Origin: an uncultured Gammaproteobacteria bacterium
GTDB taxonomy: Bacteria; Pseudomonadota; Gammaproteobacteria; Pseudomonadales; Pseudohongiellaceae
Assembly: GCA_913060495.1 (NCBI GenBank)
Contig: CAJXRP010000022.1
Location: 1-64,000 of the forward strand
Length of the DNA: 64,000 bases
Direction: 5' to 3'
In this document: piece after piece, positions 40,188 through 50,217 of the stretch
How positions within the stretch are numbered: the first letter of the stretch is position 1
Layout: the number at the start of each line of letters is the position of its first letter
Made by a program: the position numbers and the translations under genes
Notes under the pieces: generated by a model
The model's input: only the letters and a program-made list of their open reading frames with translations
The model's database searches: none
Told to the model about the DNA's origin: nothing

Positions 40188-40835
40188 TTGAATCAGTTTC
40201 TTGGAAGTCTCGCCCTACTGCCAGTCGAAAAAATACTGAATGCAATTGTCGCGCGCGATGAGCATATTGCAAAAAAGTTCTCAGCATTCGATTCGAAATG
40301 TATCGAGATTATAAGCTCTAGGCCGAAGCTTTCGCTTAGCATCCGCTTCGAAGATGCAACCATCAAACTCAGCGCCATCGATAGCCAAACCTTAGGCATA
40401 GTTGCCGACGCAACCATCTCCGGCACCGCAGAAAATTTACTGAGCCTACTCGTCAAGAAGCCGGATCAAAGAGCAATGGCCGACGCTAGCCTAGACATAT
40501 CTGGCGATGCCGCACTCGTTCACGATCTGCAGATGACTATCGAGTCATTGGATATTGACTGGCAAGACTATCTAGCTCCGATACTCGGCGATGTACTAAG
40601 CAATGAGCTCGGCGAGGCTGAACAGAGCGCCCGAACCTGGAGCAAGTCCGCAGGCACTACCCTGCAGAGAAGTGTTCGCGACTACCTAAGCGAGGAAGCG
40701 CGCCTTGTGCCTAGCGAGCTAGAAGTCGATAGCTTCTCCAACCGGCTAGATCAACTGCGCCTAAGCACCGACCGAGTTGCCGCTAAAACAGAATTACTGA
40801 AGCGCCGCTATTCCCTGCTCGCCGAGTCAAAATAA
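40188..40835 (+). CDS. ubiJ: Ubiquinone biosynthesis accessory factor UbiJ
   Basis: UbiJ is a cytoplasmic scaffold with an N-terminal SCP2 lipid-binding domain that holds ubiquinone intermediates for the Ubi complex. The 215-residue product fits: an SCP2-like half (about 15-115, with FEDATIKLSAIDSQTLGIVAD) and a helical C-terminal half that may form a coiled coil. The start is TTG at 40188 with GGA seven bases upstream. It lies between ubiE and ubiB. Confidence 0.88.
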   Translation: MNQFLGSLALLPVEKILNAIVARDEHIAKKFSAFDSKCIEIISSRPKLSLSIRFEDATIKLSAIDSQTLGIVADATISGTAENLLSLLVKKPDQRAMADASLDISGDAALVHDLQMTIESLDIDWQDYLAPILGDVLSNELGEAEQSARTWSKSAGTTLQRSVRDYLSEEARLVPSELEVDSFSNRLDQLRLSTDRVAAKTELLKRRYSLLAESK

Positions 40836-40938
40836 CTCACTAAAAACAATCGCTTAACAAGCACTCTCGCTTGTTAGCGCTGGCCGGCAGTGGTATCTTT
40901 GCAAGCCCTCAGATCAAGCAGAGCATTTTCCAACAGCC

Positions 40939-42579
40939 GTGTCCTATCTTCCCCGACTTAACAGAGTGCTCAATGTCATCGCGAAATACCGTCTCGATGA
41001 ATTCATGCAGGGTCAGCCGGGCGCTCGCAGGATAAGCCTGCTGCTTCTGCCCTATCGACTTGTCTGGATGCTCAGTTCAGGAGCCTCGGCTCACAAGAAC
41101 GTTCGACTCCGTAAGGCGATGGAAGAACTCGGCCCAATCTACATTAAGTTTGGCCAACTACTTTCTACCCGCAGGGATTTTCTCGACATCGAGCTTGCCG
41201 ATGAACTGCAGTCTCTGCAGGACAATGTGCCACCCTTCGCATCTCCTTCGATTCATCAGCTTATCAAAGAATCATTAGGCGTTACCGCTGAGTCAATTTT
41301 CAGCAGCCTAGATGACGAGCCTTTCGCCTCCGCATCGATAGCACAAGTTCACAGGGCGACTCTTCAGACTGGCGAAGAGGTAGTGATCAAGGTAACTCGA
41401 CCAGGCATCGAAGAAGTGGTGAGCGCCGATATAAAGTTATTGAAATGGATCGCGAACATCATCGAGACGCGAACCGAAATCGGTAAAAAACTTCATCCGG
41501 TAGAAATAGTAAACGACTATGAGCAGATCATTCACGATGAACTCGATCTGCTTTCTGAAGCAGCAAACACCTCACAGCTAAAGCGCAACTTCTCCAATTC
41601 TCCTGTCCTGTATGTACCAAAAGTACATTGGGACTACTGCAGCAAGCAACTCATGGTAATGGAACGCATACACGGCATTCCAGTTGCCGACGTAGATGCT
41701 CTGAATGCACAAAATACCGACCTAAAGAAACTCGCCGAGACAGGCGTCGACATCTTTTTCACACAGGTCTTCGATCACAATTTTTTCCATGCTGACATGC
41801 ACCCGGGCAATATTTTCGTTTCTTACGAAACGCCGGAAAATCCTAAATACATTGCTATCGATTGCGCGATAATTGGCAGCTTAAGCACAGACGATCAAGA
41901 ATACCTGGCGAAAAATTTACTCGCGATCTTCAAACGTGAATACAGAAAAGTTGCCGAGCTTCATGTTGCCTGCGGGTGGGTTCCTAGAGACACCAAGATA
42001 CATGAATTCGAATCGGCAATACGCAGCGTATGCGAGCCGATCTTTGAAAAACCTTTGAAAGAAATTTCATTCGCCAATTTATTAGTACAGCTTTTCAGAA
42101 CCGCCAGTCGCTTCGATATGGAGGTGCAACCTTCGCTGGTTCTACTGCAAAAGACATTGCTGAATGTTGAAGGCTTGGGCCGGCAACTCTACCCCGACCT
42201 CGACCTTTGGAGCACCGCCCTTCCCTATCTCGAGAACTGGAACAAGCGGCGACTCAATCCATTCACGCTGCTAGGCAGGATTCAGGAAAATATTCCGAAC
42301 TGGATCGACCAACTACCGCAGCTTCCACAGCTGTTTATCGACGCAGCCACAGAGAGCAAGCAACTTGGCGAGATCAATCAGTCGCTACAGTCACAACAGA
42401 AACAAATCAGGGAGAACACTGAACGCCAGGATCGTAAATTCCGCTTCCTCGGCACCGCCCTGTTACTAGCCTCTGCCTCCAGTCTCATACCAAGCATCAA
42501 TGAGACCATGACAAAGCTGCCTCTAGCCACGGTATTCCTAGCTTTAGCGGGTGTTTACCTTTTGTGTTTTAGACGGTGA
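40939..42579 (+). CDS. ubiB: Ubiquinone biosynthesis ATPase/kinase-like protein UbiB
   Basis: UbiB is an ABC1/ADCK-type atypical kinase that supports ubiquinone synthesis at the membrane. In the 546-residue protein the KFGQLLSTR motif (the invariant KxGQ) is near residue 73, the Ala-rich nucleotide loop ASASIAQVHRA follows, and the catalytic HADMHPGNIFV is near 286-296. The C-terminus has two hydrophobic helices (about 495-512 and 522-540) likely to contact the membrane. The start is GTG at 40939. Confidence 0.96.
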   Translation: MSYLPRLNRVLNVIAKYRLDEFMQGQPGARRISLLLLPYRLVWMLSSGASAHKNVRLRKAMEELGPIYIKFGQLLSTRRDFLDIELADELQSLQDNVPPFASPSIHQLIKESLGVTAESIFSSLDDEPFASASIAQVHRATLQTGEEVVIKVTRPGIEEVVSADIKLLKWIANIIETRTEIGKKLHPVEIVNDYEQIIHDELDLLSEAANTSQLKRNFSNSPVLYVPKVHWDYCSKQLMVMERIHGIPVADVDALNAQNTDLKKLAETGVDIFFTQVFDHNFFHADMHPGNIFVSYETPENPKYIAIDCAIIGSLSTDDQEYLAKNLLAIFKREYRKVAELHVACGWVPRDTKIHEFESAIRSVCEPIFEKPLKEISFANLLVQLFRTASRFDMEVQPSLVLLQKTLLNVEGLGRQLYPDLDLWSTALPYLENWNKRRLNPFTLLGRIQENIPNWIDQLPQLPQLFIDAATESKQLGEINQSLQSQQKQIRENTERQDRKFRFLGTALLLASASSLIPSINETMTKLPLATVFLALAGVYLLCFRR

Positions 42580-42596
42580 GCCTGCATACTTAAGCC

Positions 42597-42989
42597 ATGC
42601 CTTCCTATCTCGATCAAATTCAATGGAATGAACAGGGCTTAGCGCCCGTAATCACTCAGGACGCAGGTTCTGGGCGAGTTCTCACGCAGGCTTGGATCAA
42701 TCGAGAGGCATTAGAAACCGCTGTTTCAGAGGAGCGTGCTGTATATTGGTCACGTTCTCGCTCAAAGCTGTGGAGAAAGGGTGAAGAATCCGGCATGGTG
42801 CAGAAACTTGTGGAAGTTCTGCTCGATTGCGACAATGACTCACTGTGCTACCGTGTTGAACAAGTAGGCGGAATCGCCTGTCATACTGGGCGGGAAAGCT
42901 GCTTCTACAAGAAGCTAAGCAACGAAATCTGGGAAACTATTGACCCCGTATTGGTTGAACCTGAACAGCTATACAAGACAAAAACATGA
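42597..42989 (+). CDS. hisI: Phosphoribosyl-AMP cyclohydrolase
   Basis: HisI opens the adenine ring of phosphoribosyl-AMP, the third step of histidine synthesis. The 130-residue protein has the zinc and magnesium sites in [16 protein letters not shown] and the [13 protein letters not shown] motif near 100-112. It is monofunctional, unlike the fused HisIE of E. coli, and overlaps hisE by four bases. Pseudomonas has the same ubiB-hisI-hisE-tatA order. Confidence 0.96.
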   Translation: MPSYLDQIQWNEQGLAPVITQDAGSGRVLTQAWINREALETAVSEERAVYWSRSRSKLWRKGEESGMVQKLVEVLLDCDNDSLCYRVEQVGGIACHTGRESCFYKKLSNEIWETIDPVLVEPEQLYKTKT

Positions 42990-43321
42990 GTGATGTACTA
43001 ACAGAATTAGCTGCAATTTTGGAACAGCGCAAGAAAGCTTCGGGCAGTGATTCCTATGTTGCCAGCTTGCACGAGAAGGGTCTTAATAAGATCTTAGAAA
43101 AGGTTGGTGAAGAAGCGACCGAAACGATTTTGGCCGCTAAAGATTGCATCGATCAATCAGAAAAGAATCAACAGGCAGTTATTGGTGAAACTGCAGATTT
43201 ATGGTTTCACACGATGGTGATGCTTAGCCATCTCGATCTGACACCACAACAGGTGTTGGATGAACTGGAAAAACGCTTTAACATGTCCGGCCTTGCAGAA
43301 AAGGCGTCGCGACAAAATTAA
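42986..43321 (+). CDS. hisE: Phosphoribosyl-ATP pyrophosphatase
   Basis: HisE hydrolyses phosphoribosyl-ATP to phosphoribosyl-AMP, the second step of histidine synthesis. The 111-residue all-alpha protein has the MazG-like metal-binding [16 protein letters not shown] (about 36-51) and [14 protein letters not shown]. It begins within the hisI stop codon (ATGA), so the two are translationally coupled. Confidence 0.96.
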   Translation: MSDVLTELAAILEQRKKASGSDSYVASLHEKGLNKILEKVGEEATETILAAKDCIDQSEKNQQAVIGETADLWFHTMVMLSHLDLTPQQVLDELEKRFNMSGLAEKASRQN

Positions 43322-43365
43322 TTACCGATACGCATAGCGCTTCGTATCAGATTTGGAGGTTTATC

Positions 43366-43587
43366 ATGGGTGGAATTGGAATTTGGCAGTTACTGATTAT
43401 TTTGTTAATCGTAGTAATGTTGTTTGGCACAAAGCGACTCAAGAATTTGGGCACAGACCTTGGCGGCGCCTTGAAAGGTTTTAAGACAGCCATCAAGGAA
43501 GACGAAGAAGAGCAGGCCCCTGAAGTCGACGACGGTATCACTGGCGAGACCATAGACGGCACTGCCGAGAAAGTTGAAACCAAGTAA
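43366..43587 (+). CDS. tatA: Twin-arginine translocase subunit TatA
   Basis: TatA oligomerises to form the pore-like element of the Tat pathway for folded proteins. The 73-residue chain has a transmembrane helix (about 5-20, [15 protein letters not shown]), the [10 protein letters not shown] hinge and an amphipathic helix with [12 protein letters not shown], then an acidic tail. A strong GGAGG Shine-Dalgarno lies eight bases before the ATG. Confidence 0.96.
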   Translation: MGGIGIWQLLIILLIVVMLFGTKRLKNLGTDLGGALKGFKTAIKEDEEEQAPEVDDGITGETIDGTAEKVETK

Positions 43588-43666
43588 TTAGTCGACCCGC
43601 TGTTTCCCGATGCCTAAGCATCACTTCTCTACTCACAGGCTAGCCCTGTGATTCCGGTTACGCACT

Positions 43667-44221
43667 ATGTTTAACATCGGCTCATTTGAAGTCCTGCTGA
43701 TATTCATTATCGCACTACTTGTGCTTGGTCCAGAGCGATTGCCTGGCGCCGTGCGCACCACTGGATTATGGATCGGCAGATTTCGCCGCAGCTTCTATAA
43801 AGTGAAGAACGAAATCGAGAGAGAATTGAACGCCGATGAAATTCGTCGTCAACTCCATAATGAAACTGTTATGGCTGAGATAGAAGATGCGAAATCAAGC
43901 ATCGAAGGCATGGCCAAAGACACAGAGAACTCTGTTAACAGCATCGTCAATTCTGCGAACTTCGATCCAGGCGCCTCTCAGGCCACAGCAGATGCCGCCA
44001 AGAAGAACAGCGCCGAGGAAAGCGAAGCCATCGAATCTCTTGCTAAGAACGACAAATCCCTTAGCGGCGAATTAAAAGACATGAGCAATCAGGTGGAAGA
44101 AGTAACCAAGCAAATCTACAGTGGCGGCAAGAACCCTAAGCTAGCCAGCTCTGACAATTCCACAGACACCACAGACACCACAGACACCACAGATACTAAG
44201 ACAGAAAATGGCAACAGCTGA
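43667..44221 (+). CDS. tatB: Twin-arginine translocase subunit TatB
   Basis: TatB acts with TatC as the twin-arginine signal receptor. The 184-residue protein has the conserved N-terminus [20 protein letters not shown], the [13 protein letters not shown] hinge and a long amphipathic helix. The remaining tail is low-complexity and ends in a tandem TDT repeat. The stop overlaps tatC by 14 bases. Confidence 0.95.
   Translation: MFNIGSFEVLLIFIIALLVLGPERLPGAVRTTGLWIGRFRRSFYKVKNEIERELNADEIRRQLHNETVMAEIEDAKSSIEGMAKDTENSVNSIVNSANFDPGASQATADAAKKNSAEESEAIESLAKNDKSLSGELKDMSNQVEEVTKQIYSGGKNPKLASSDNSTDTTDTTDTTDTKTENGNS
44162..44197 (+). repeat. 9-bp tandem repeat in the end of tatB
   Basis: Three perfect copies of ACAGACACC (44162-44188) are followed by a degenerate fourth, encoding Thr-Asp-Thr units in the TatB tail. 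The unit is three codons long, so a change in copy number would keep the frame and would alter only the length of the disordered tail. Confidence 0.9.
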
Positions 44222-44966
44222 AGAACAGAAAGAGTTAACCCTCATCGATCACCTGGTCGAGCTCAGGGATCGAATTCTTAGAAGTGTTATAGCCATAATA
44301 CTCTTCTTCTTGATTCTGTTTTCCTTCTCCAATGACATCTACACCTACGTTGTTGATCCATTGATTCAGGCCTTGCCTGAGGGGTCTACGATGATAGCGA
44401 TCGATCCCACGTCACCCTTTTTTGCACCGTTCAAACTTACCTTCTACGTTTCGTTTCTTCTAGCTGCGCCCTATGTGCTCTATCAACTGTGGTCGTTTAT
44501 AGCTCCCGGGCTGTACAAGAATGAGAAAAGCGTGGCCATACCGCTTTTTATCTCCAGCGTTCTGCTCTTCTACGGAGGCATCGCGTTCGCACGTTACGTT
44601 CTATTTCCCTTCGCCTTCGCCTTTTTTATCTCGGTAGCGCCTGAAGGCATTTCGGTATCGCCTGACATCAATAGCGTGCTTAGCTTTGCACTCACCATAT
44701 TCTTAGCGTTCGGTATCGCCTTCGAAGTTCCAATCGCTGTTTTCATACTGATCTGGACCGGCATCGCCGAACCAGACTCCCTAGCGGAGAAACGCCCGTA
44801 TGTAATCGTCGGCTGCTTTATCGTAGGCATGCTACTAACACCCTCCGACCCATTCACGCAGTCGATGCTGGCAATACCTATGTGGTTGTTATTCGAAGTG
44901 GGGATAATTGCTGGACGCATGGTGAAGAAACGCCAAGTTAAAGACGAGACTGAAGGTACAGAATAG
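44208..44966 (+). CDS. tatC: Twin-arginine translocase subunit TatC
   Basis: TatC is the six-helix core of the Tat receptor. In the 252-residue protein the N-terminal [15 protein letters not shown], the conserved [15 protein letters not shown] with its Phe-rich segment, the [13 protein letters not shown] motif and the [11 protein letters not shown] helix with the conserved Glu are in order. It ends the ubiE-to-tatC block and converges with dtd, eight bases apart. Confidence 0.97.
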   Translation: MATAEEQKELTLIDHLVELRDRILRSVIAIILFFLILFSFSNDIYTYVVDPLIQALPEGSTMIAIDPTSPFFAPFKLTFYVSFLLAAPYVLYQLWSFIAPGLYKNEKSVAIPLFISSVLLFYGGIAFARYVLFPFAFAFFISVAPEGISVSPDINSVLSFALTIFLAFGIAFEVPIAVFILIWTGIAEPDSLAEKRPYVIVGCFIVGMLLTPSDPFTQSMLAIPMWLLFEVGIIAGRMVKKRQVKDETEGTE

Positions 44967-44974
44967 GATCGACG

Positions 44975-45412
44975 TTAGACCCTAAGAATAAACGTAACCG
45001 GCCCATCGTTTTCCAGACTCACCTGCATGTCTGCGCCGAATTTTCCCGACCGTACAAACTCATGCTGCTCTTGCGCGGCTTGCACTAACTTGTCGTAAAT
45101 TATCTCCGCCTCTGCTGGCGGCTTGGCGGTGGAGAACCCAGGGCGAAGTCCTTTCTGTGTCTCGGCGGCAAGAGTGAATTGTGATACCAGCATCAGGTCG
45201 CCGCCTATATCTTTCAGATCGAGATTCATTTTTTCGTCAGAGTCGGCGAATATTCTGTAAGCGAGGATCTTGTCGAGCAACTTCTGTGCAAGCTTGTCGT
45301 CGTCGTCTTTCTCAATGCCAATCAACGCAAGCAAGCCCTGACCGATGTCGGCATGTAGCGTACTCTCAATATGAACTTGCGCCCAGTTGACGCGCTGAAT
45401 AAGTGCAATCAC
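44975..45412 (-). CDS. dtd: D-aminoacyl-tRNA deacylase
   Basis: Dtd recycles tRNAs mischarged with D-amino acids or glycine. The 145-residue protein has the MIALIQRVNWAQV N-terminus, the SQFTLAAETQKG motif (about 77-88) and the C-terminal NDGPVTFIL motif carrying the Gly-cisPro element. It is followed by, and probably shares a transcript with, the upstream peptidase gene. Confidence 0.95.
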   Translation of the reverse strand: MIALIQRVNWAQVHIESTLHADIGQGLLALIGIEKDDDDKLAQKLLDKILAYRIFADSDEKMNLDLKDIGGDLMLVSQFTLAAETQKGLRPGFSTAKPPAEAEIIYDKLVQAAQEQHEFVRSGKFGADMQVSLENDGPVTFILRV

Positions 45413-45448
45413 ACAACCCCTCCCTTACTCGCCATCAAGAAGGTCGAG

Positions 45449-46408
45449 CTAGTCTAGATCTTCGAGCTTCTTGGCGATGTCTTTCGTTGCACGTATCAAA
45501 GCATCCACGGTGCCAGGTTCTGACGCGGAGTGACCTGATTCACGGACTATGTGAAGCTCCGCTTCCGGCCACTGCTTATGCAATGCTAGTGCGTTGTCGA
45601 GGGGGCAAACCATATCATAGCGGCCGTGAACTATTCGACCGGGGATCTCTCGAATAAGATGCATATTGTCCAAAATGTGATTCTCGTCAATAAAGCCCTT
45701 ATTCTTGAAATAGTGAATCTCTAAACGCGCAAGCGCGAGGGCATTGTGGGGTTTAGTAAAGCCTGCCAAAGCCTCTGGGCTCGGTCGCAACTTGGAACAG
45801 CTGCCTTCCCAAGCCGACCAATGTTTCGCTGCCGCCATCCGCGCGAGCTCATCATCGCCAGTTAGCCTTTCGTAATAAGCTTTCATTAGATCGCCACGCT
45901 CCGCCTGGGGAATATGGCCAACAAACTCTTCCCAATAATCTGGAAAGACTCTCCTAGCCCCATCCTTGTACAGCCAATCAAAATCACACTGCCTGCAGAG
46001 GAATATGCCGCGCAAGATAAGCGCGAGCACTCTGGCTGGAAATGCCTGCGCATAGAGAAGGCTAAGAGTTGAACCCCATGAGCCACCGAATAGCACCCAC
46101 TTCTGCACGCCGAGGTACTCGCGTATCACTTCCATGTCCGCGATTAAATCTTGGGTAGTATTGTTCTCAAGCTCCCCATGGGGAGTCGAGCGGCCACAGC
46201 CGCGCTGATCGAAGGTGATAATGCGATAGACAGCAGGATCATAGAAACGGCGCGAGCTCGCATCACAAGCTCCACCAGGACCACCGTGTACGAACAGGAC
46301 AGGTATGCCGTCAACATTACCCGCCTCGTCGACATACAGCTCATGATTGCCTGCGACGGGTAACTGGTGGCGCTTATAGGGTTTTAGTTCGGGATAGAGA
46401 ATCTGCAT
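45449..46408 (-). CDS. pip: Proline iminopeptidase
   Basis: This cytoplasmic alpha/beta-hydrolase (family S33) removes N-terminal proline from peptides. The 319-residue length is typical. The oxyanion segment HGGPGGACD lies near 41-49, the nucleophile Ser110 in FGGSWGS, and the catalytic His near the end in ESGHSASEPG. The DQRGCGRSTPHG segment is characteristic. The order dtd-pip on one strand is common in gammaproteobacteria. Confidence 0.95.
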   Translation of the reverse strand: MQILYPELKPYKRHQLPVAGNHELYVDEAGNVDGIPVLFVHGGPGGACDASSRRFYDPAVYRIITFDQRGCGRSTPHGELENNTTQDLIADMEVIREYLGVQKWVLFGGSWGSTLSLLYAQAFPARVLALILRGIFLCRQCDFDWLYKDGARRVFPDYWEEFVGHIPQAERGDLMKAYYERLTGDDELARMAAAKHWSAWEGSCSKLRPSPEALAGFTKPHNALALARLEIHYFKNKGFIDENHILDNMHLIREIPGRIVHGRYDMVCPLDNALALHKQWPEAELHIVRESGHSASEPGTVDALIRATKDIAKKLEDLD

Positions 46409-46492
46409 AGCGAAGGCCTAATCCAGCTCAAGAGTTGTCGCGCCCTTATGCAGAGCGCTTTTCCCTATGTTAGGACAGTGCGAGGCGAGACG

Positions 46493-48316
46493 CTAGCGTG
46501 CGGCAGCGCCACGTCCATGACGCTTGCGCTCATTCTCGGTAAGCAACTTCTTGCGTAGACGGATATTCTCAGGCGTTACTTCAACCAATTCATCGTCGGC
46601 AATGAATTCCATAGCCTGTTCGAGGGTATGGGTGGTTGGAGGTGTTAGGACGATATTCTCATCGGTTCCTGAGGCACGAACGTTCGTCAGCTGCTTGCCC
46701 TTGATGGGGTTAACAGCTAAGTCGTTCTCGCGACTGTGTAAGCCGATGATCATGCCTTCGTAAGTCTCTACGTTTGGCCCAACGAATAATTTGCCTCGCT
46801 CCTGTAGATTGAACAGCGAGAAACCCAGCACCTTGCCCTTCACCATGGACACTAGAACGCCTCGCGAGCGTGCAGCTAGGTCCAAATCTTTGTAGTCGCC
46901 ATAATGATCGAATACGTGAGTCATCAAGCCAGAGCCTGACGTCATGCTTAAGAACATAGAACGAAAACCAATCAATCCGCGGGTAGGAATCAAGAACTGT
47001 AGACGTACACGGCCCTTTCCGTCTGGCAACATGTCTTGCAAGTCTGCACGACGCTGGCCCAGCTCTTCCATAACCGAACCTTGGTGTTGCTCATCGCAAT
47101 CCACGACTAATGATTCGACAGGCTCTTTCAATACACCGTCTTCTTCATGAAGAATAACTTCCGGTCGTGACACCGCGAGCTCAAATCCTTCCCGGCGCAT
47201 GCTCTCTATCAATACCGAAAGATGTAATTCGCCACGACCTGAAACCTTATATTTATCCGGTGTCTCGCCTTGTTCAACGCGCAATGCAACGTTATAAAGC
47301 AACTCTCTCTCGAGCCGGTCTCTAATCTGACGCGTAGTAATGTACTTACCTTCGCGTCCTGCAAATGGTGAGTCGTTCACCTGAAATGTCATGCTGATCG
47401 TCGGCTCATCCACAGACAGAGGCGGCATCGCTTCTGGATGATCTGGATCACATAGTGTGTCAGAAATATTTAGCTTATCGACACCAGAGATACAAACAAT
47501 CTCTCCTGCCTGCGCCTCATCAACATCGATTCTCTCGAGGCCTAGATGGCTTTTAACTTGAAGGATCTTGCCTTTGCGAGAGTTTCCTTCGCGATCGACT
47601 ATGACTACTTGTTGGTTTCGCTTCACTGTTCCGCGAGTAACGCGGCCTACACCGATAACACCAACGTAGCTGTTGTAGTCCAATGCACTGATCTGCATCT
47701 GGAATGGTCCATCGACAATTACATCTGGTGGAGGAACTTTCTCGATCACTGTTTCAAACAGTGGCTCCATGTTGTCCTTCATCTCTTCCATCTCATGGCC
47801 AGCGAAACCCTCTAACGCTGAGGCATAGATGATTGGAAAGTCCAGCTGCTCGTCGGTCGCGCCCAGCTTATCGAATAGGTCAAACACTTCGTTGACTACC
47901 CAATCTGGTCTTGCGCCATCGCGATCGATCTTGTTTATTACCACGATCGGATTGAGACCCTGAGCGAAAGCTTTCTGTGTAACAAAACGAGTCTGTGGCA
48001 TTGGACCATCGACGGCGTCTACAAGCAGCAGCACACTGTCGACCATCGATAGCACCCGCTCTACCTCACCACCGAAATCGGCGTGGCCCGGCGTGTCCAC
48101 GATATTGATGTGGTAGCCGTTCCAATTAATAGCCGTATTCTTCGCAAGAATTGTAATACCACGCTCGCGCTCTTGATCATTAGAATCCATCATTCGCTCG
48201 ACGTTCTCGCCGCGTGACTCAATGGTTCCCGATTGATGCAGCAGCTTATCAACCAACGTAGTCTTACCATGGTCAACGTGCGCGATAATCGCAATATTTC
48301 GAATCTTCTCAATCAC
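46493..48316 (-). CDS. typA: Ribosome-associated GTPase TypA/BipA
   Basis: TypA is a translational GTPase related to EF-G that aids 50S assembly and growth at low temperature. The 607-residue protein has the G1 motif [15 protein letters not shown], the RGITI switch I segment, [11 protein letters not shown] and [12 protein letters not shown], then the EF-G-like domains and the BipA-specific C-terminal domain with [15 protein letters not shown]. It lies downstream of thiI. Confidence 0.97.
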   Translation of the reverse strand: MIEKIRNIAIIAHVDHGKTTLVDKLLHQSGTIESRGENVERMMDSNDQERERGITILAKNTAINWNGYHINIVDTPGHADFGGEVERVLSMVDSVLLLVDAVDGPMPQTRFVTQKAFAQGLNPIVVINKIDRDGARPDWVVNEVFDLFDKLGATDEQLDFPIIYASALEGFAGHEMEEMKDNMEPLFETVIEKVPPPDVIVDGPFQMQISALDYNSYVGVIGVGRVTRGTVKRNQQVVIVDREGNSRKGKILQVKSHLGLERIDVDEAQAGEIVCISGVDKLNISDTLCDPDHPEAMPPLSVDEPTISMTFQVNDSPFAGREGKYITTRQIRDRLERELLYNVALRVEQGETPDKYKVSGRGELHLSVLIESMRREGFELAVSRPEVILHEEDGVLKEPVESLVVDCDEQHQGSVMEELGQRRADLQDMLPDGKGRVRLQFLIPTRGLIGFRSMFLSMTSGSGLMTHVFDHYGDYKDLDLAARSRGVLVSMVKGKVLGFSLFNLQERGKLFVGPNVETYEGMIIGLHSRENDLAVNPIKGKQLTNVRASGTDENIVLTPPTTHTLEQAMEFIADDELVEVTPENIRLRKKLLTENERKRHGRGAAAR

Positions 48317-48488
48317 AGTGGTTCCACCTAAATATTGTGCCTACAACCCCCTGTGGGGAGTAGGTTGCAGCTGCGAGCTCTGGATAGAGAGCGGCTGCAC
48401 AAAAGGCGGCGAGTATACACGAGAAGGGGCCGAATGATTAGTAATCTAGGGGATTTATTTGGCTTTTAGGCTTGTATTTCTAGTGCTT

Positions 48489-49949
48489 TTACGACTTTGC
48501 CAGTTCCAGAACGGCGACATTGGCAAAGCCCTCGTCGATTAGGTTGGCGGCATGCAGGCGGCTCATCATGCCCTTTCCGCAATACAGGAGATAATTCTTG
48601 TTCTTATCCAAAACCGCGAAGCCGCTGCGTAGCTGGTAAAAAGGTATGTTCAGCAATTCCCCATCCAGTATCAATGGCTTGAGCTCTACTTCATCGGGAT
48701 GGCGAATATCGATAACAGTGCTATCGCTATCAATCACCTCGACGACTTTGACCTCGGCGGCCTCACCCTCTAGATCCGCCACTAACTCGGTGATGAGCTG
48801 ATGTTTGGCGCTGCCTATGGCTGCATCCAGGATAGTAAAATCGAATAGACTCTCTTCTCGTTCAATGCGATAGGGCTTTGCGCGCGTGGTTGGTTTATTA
48901 GAGATAACCGCACAGTATTCAGGTATGTCTTTGGAAAATTCCTCAGTGCCAATCTCTCTGGCAATATCGATAATCTGCTGCTTGTTGGCTGTCACCAATG
49001 GCCGTAGCACCAGAGCATCAGTAACGGTATCGATAACCGCTAGGTTAGCCAAGGTCTGGCTAGAAACCTGTGCAACGCTCTCCCCTGTCACTAGCGCCTC
49101 TATGTGCAGGCCCGCCGCAATTTTCTCGGCAGCGCGCAGCATCATCCGCTTTAAGATGACACCCATCTGGGAGTTATCTACCTTATCAAGTATCTCCTCA
49201 ACTACACCCTCAAAGGGTACTGAGATGAATTTTACTCGATGGGAGGAGTGATACTTCATCCACAAGAACAGAGCCACCTCTTTAACGGCGAGCTCATGTG
49301 CCCTGCCACCAAGGTTAAAAAAACAGTAATGGGTTTGTAAGCCGCGCTTAATACACAGATAGCTAGAAACAGACGAATCGAAACCCCCGGAGATCAAAGA
49401 CAGTACCGCATCCTGACACCCAAGCGGAAAGCCTCCCATGCCTTGCTTCTGATCCCGCACCATGAAAACAGAATCATCACGGACTTCTATCATGACTGTT
49501 ACATCTGGGTTCTTCAGCCGCACGCCCGCAGCTTCGGTCTGGCTGTTAAGTCCTGCACCCACATGACGCTCAACATCGGTTGATTTGAAGCCATGCTTAC
49601 CATTACGCCTGCAGCGCACGGCGAAGGTCTTACCCGCTAATTTATCTCGATAGTAATCAAGCGCCAGATCTAACATGCCATCCAAGTCCATTCGGGGATG
49701 CTTCTCCACCTCTAGAAACTTCGCGATACCAGGCGTACAAGCCAGCCTTTTGCTGATTTGGGCTATCACCTCAGGGTCTTCTGTCGAGGTTTCGACCTCT
49801 AGATTGTCCCACTCCCCAACAACAGATACCTCAGGATCAAATTCGGAAACAACCGATCTGATATTTTTACGCAGCTGACGAATAAAGCGTCTGCGCACTG
49901 GACGGCTCTTTATGGTGATTTCAGGAAAAAGCTTAACGAGGAATAACAT
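48489..49949 (-). CDS. thiI: tRNA 4-thiouridine synthase ThiI
   Basis: ThiI activates U8 of tRNA with ATP and transfers sulfur, and supplies sulfur for thiamine thiazole. The 486-residue protein carries ferredoxin-like and THUMP domains (1-170), the PP-loop SGGFDSSVSSYL near 190-201, the conserved Cys in EYCAVISNKP, and a C-terminal rhodanese domain with the sulfur-carrying Cys457 in YCGKGMMSRLH. It is divergent from the glutamine synthetase gene. Confidence 0.97.
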   Translation of the reverse strand: MLFLVKLFPEITIKSRPVRRRFIRQLRKNIRSVVSEFDPEVSVVGEWDNLEVETSTEDPEVIAQISKRLACTPGIAKFLEVEKHPRMDLDGMLDLALDYYRDKLAGKTFAVRCRRNGKHGFKSTDVERHVGAGLNSQTEAAGVRLKNPDVTVMIEVRDDSVFMVRDQKQGMGGFPLGCQDAVLSLISGGFDSSVSSYLCIKRGLQTHYCFFNLGGRAHELAVKEVALFLWMKYHSSHRVKFISVPFEGVVEEILDKVDNSQMGVILKRMMLRAAEKIAAGLHIEALVTGESVAQVSSQTLANLAVIDTVTDALVLRPLVTANKQQIIDIAREIGTEEFSKDIPEYCAVISNKPTTRAKPYRIEREESLFDFTILDAAIGSAKHQLITELVADLEGEAAEVKVVEVIDSDSTVIDIRHPDEVELKPLILDGELLNIPFYQLRSGFAVLDKNKNYLLYCGKGMMSRLHAANLIDEGFANVAVLELAKS

Positions 49950-50084
49950 CTTGTCTCTATCTTATCTCTGTAAATTCTGTGGCCGACCCTATTCGGGGTG
50001 GCGATAATTAGGGGCATCCAGCCCAACATTTCTTGCGACTGCTGACCGCTGCGAGTGCATCAGCGTGCTTCCATAGCCGCTATT

Positions 50085-50101
50085 TGCATTATTATGGTGC
50101 G
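50085..50101 (+). promoter_or_regulatory. NtrC-type enhancer, distal site
   Basis: TGCATTATTATGGTGCG matches the NtrC enhancer pattern TGCAC-N7-GTGCA at most positions. Its centre is about 125 bases before the predicted sigma-54 start and 30 bases from the second site. That matches the pair of NtrC sites at the E. coli glnA promoter, which lie about 140 and 108 bases upstream. Confidence 0.8.
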
Positions 50102-50114
50102 TTATATATGTGAA

Positions 50115-50131
50115 CGCACCCATATAGTGCA
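50115..50131 (+). promoter_or_regulatory. NtrC-type enhancer, proximal site
   Basis: CGCACCCATATAGTGCA, the reverse complement of TGCACTATATGGGTGCG, is a second NtrC-like inverted repeat. It is centred about 95 bases before the predicted sigma-54 start. The two sites are about three helical turns apart, as expected for cooperative binding of NtrC dimers on one face of the DNA. Confidence 0.8.
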
Positions 50132-50191
50132 TTAAAAATATCTGCAATCTTTGCCCCTCAGTAAAATAGGGCTTTGCAGCGATGCCAGTAA

Positions 50192-50207
50192 TGGCATATA
50201 TTTTGCT
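50192..50207 (+). promoter_or_regulatory. Sigma-54 promoter of the GSII gene
   Basis: TGGCATATATTTTGCT has the -24 GG and -12 GC exactly ten bases apart and matches TGGCAC-N5-TTGCT closely. The start is predicted near 50218. A short inverted repeat (ATGCCA 50182-50187 with TGGCAT 50192-50197) overlaps the -24 element and could be an extra operator. The remaining upstream spacer (from 49950) shows nothing else I can name. Confidence 0.88.
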
Positions 50208-50217
50208 CCTTCCATAC

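Noticed and set aside
44162..44197. Short repeats as a CRISPR or mobile-element end
   Set aside because: The copies are directly adjacent 9-bp units within a coding frame, with no spacers, cas genes or transposase nearby.
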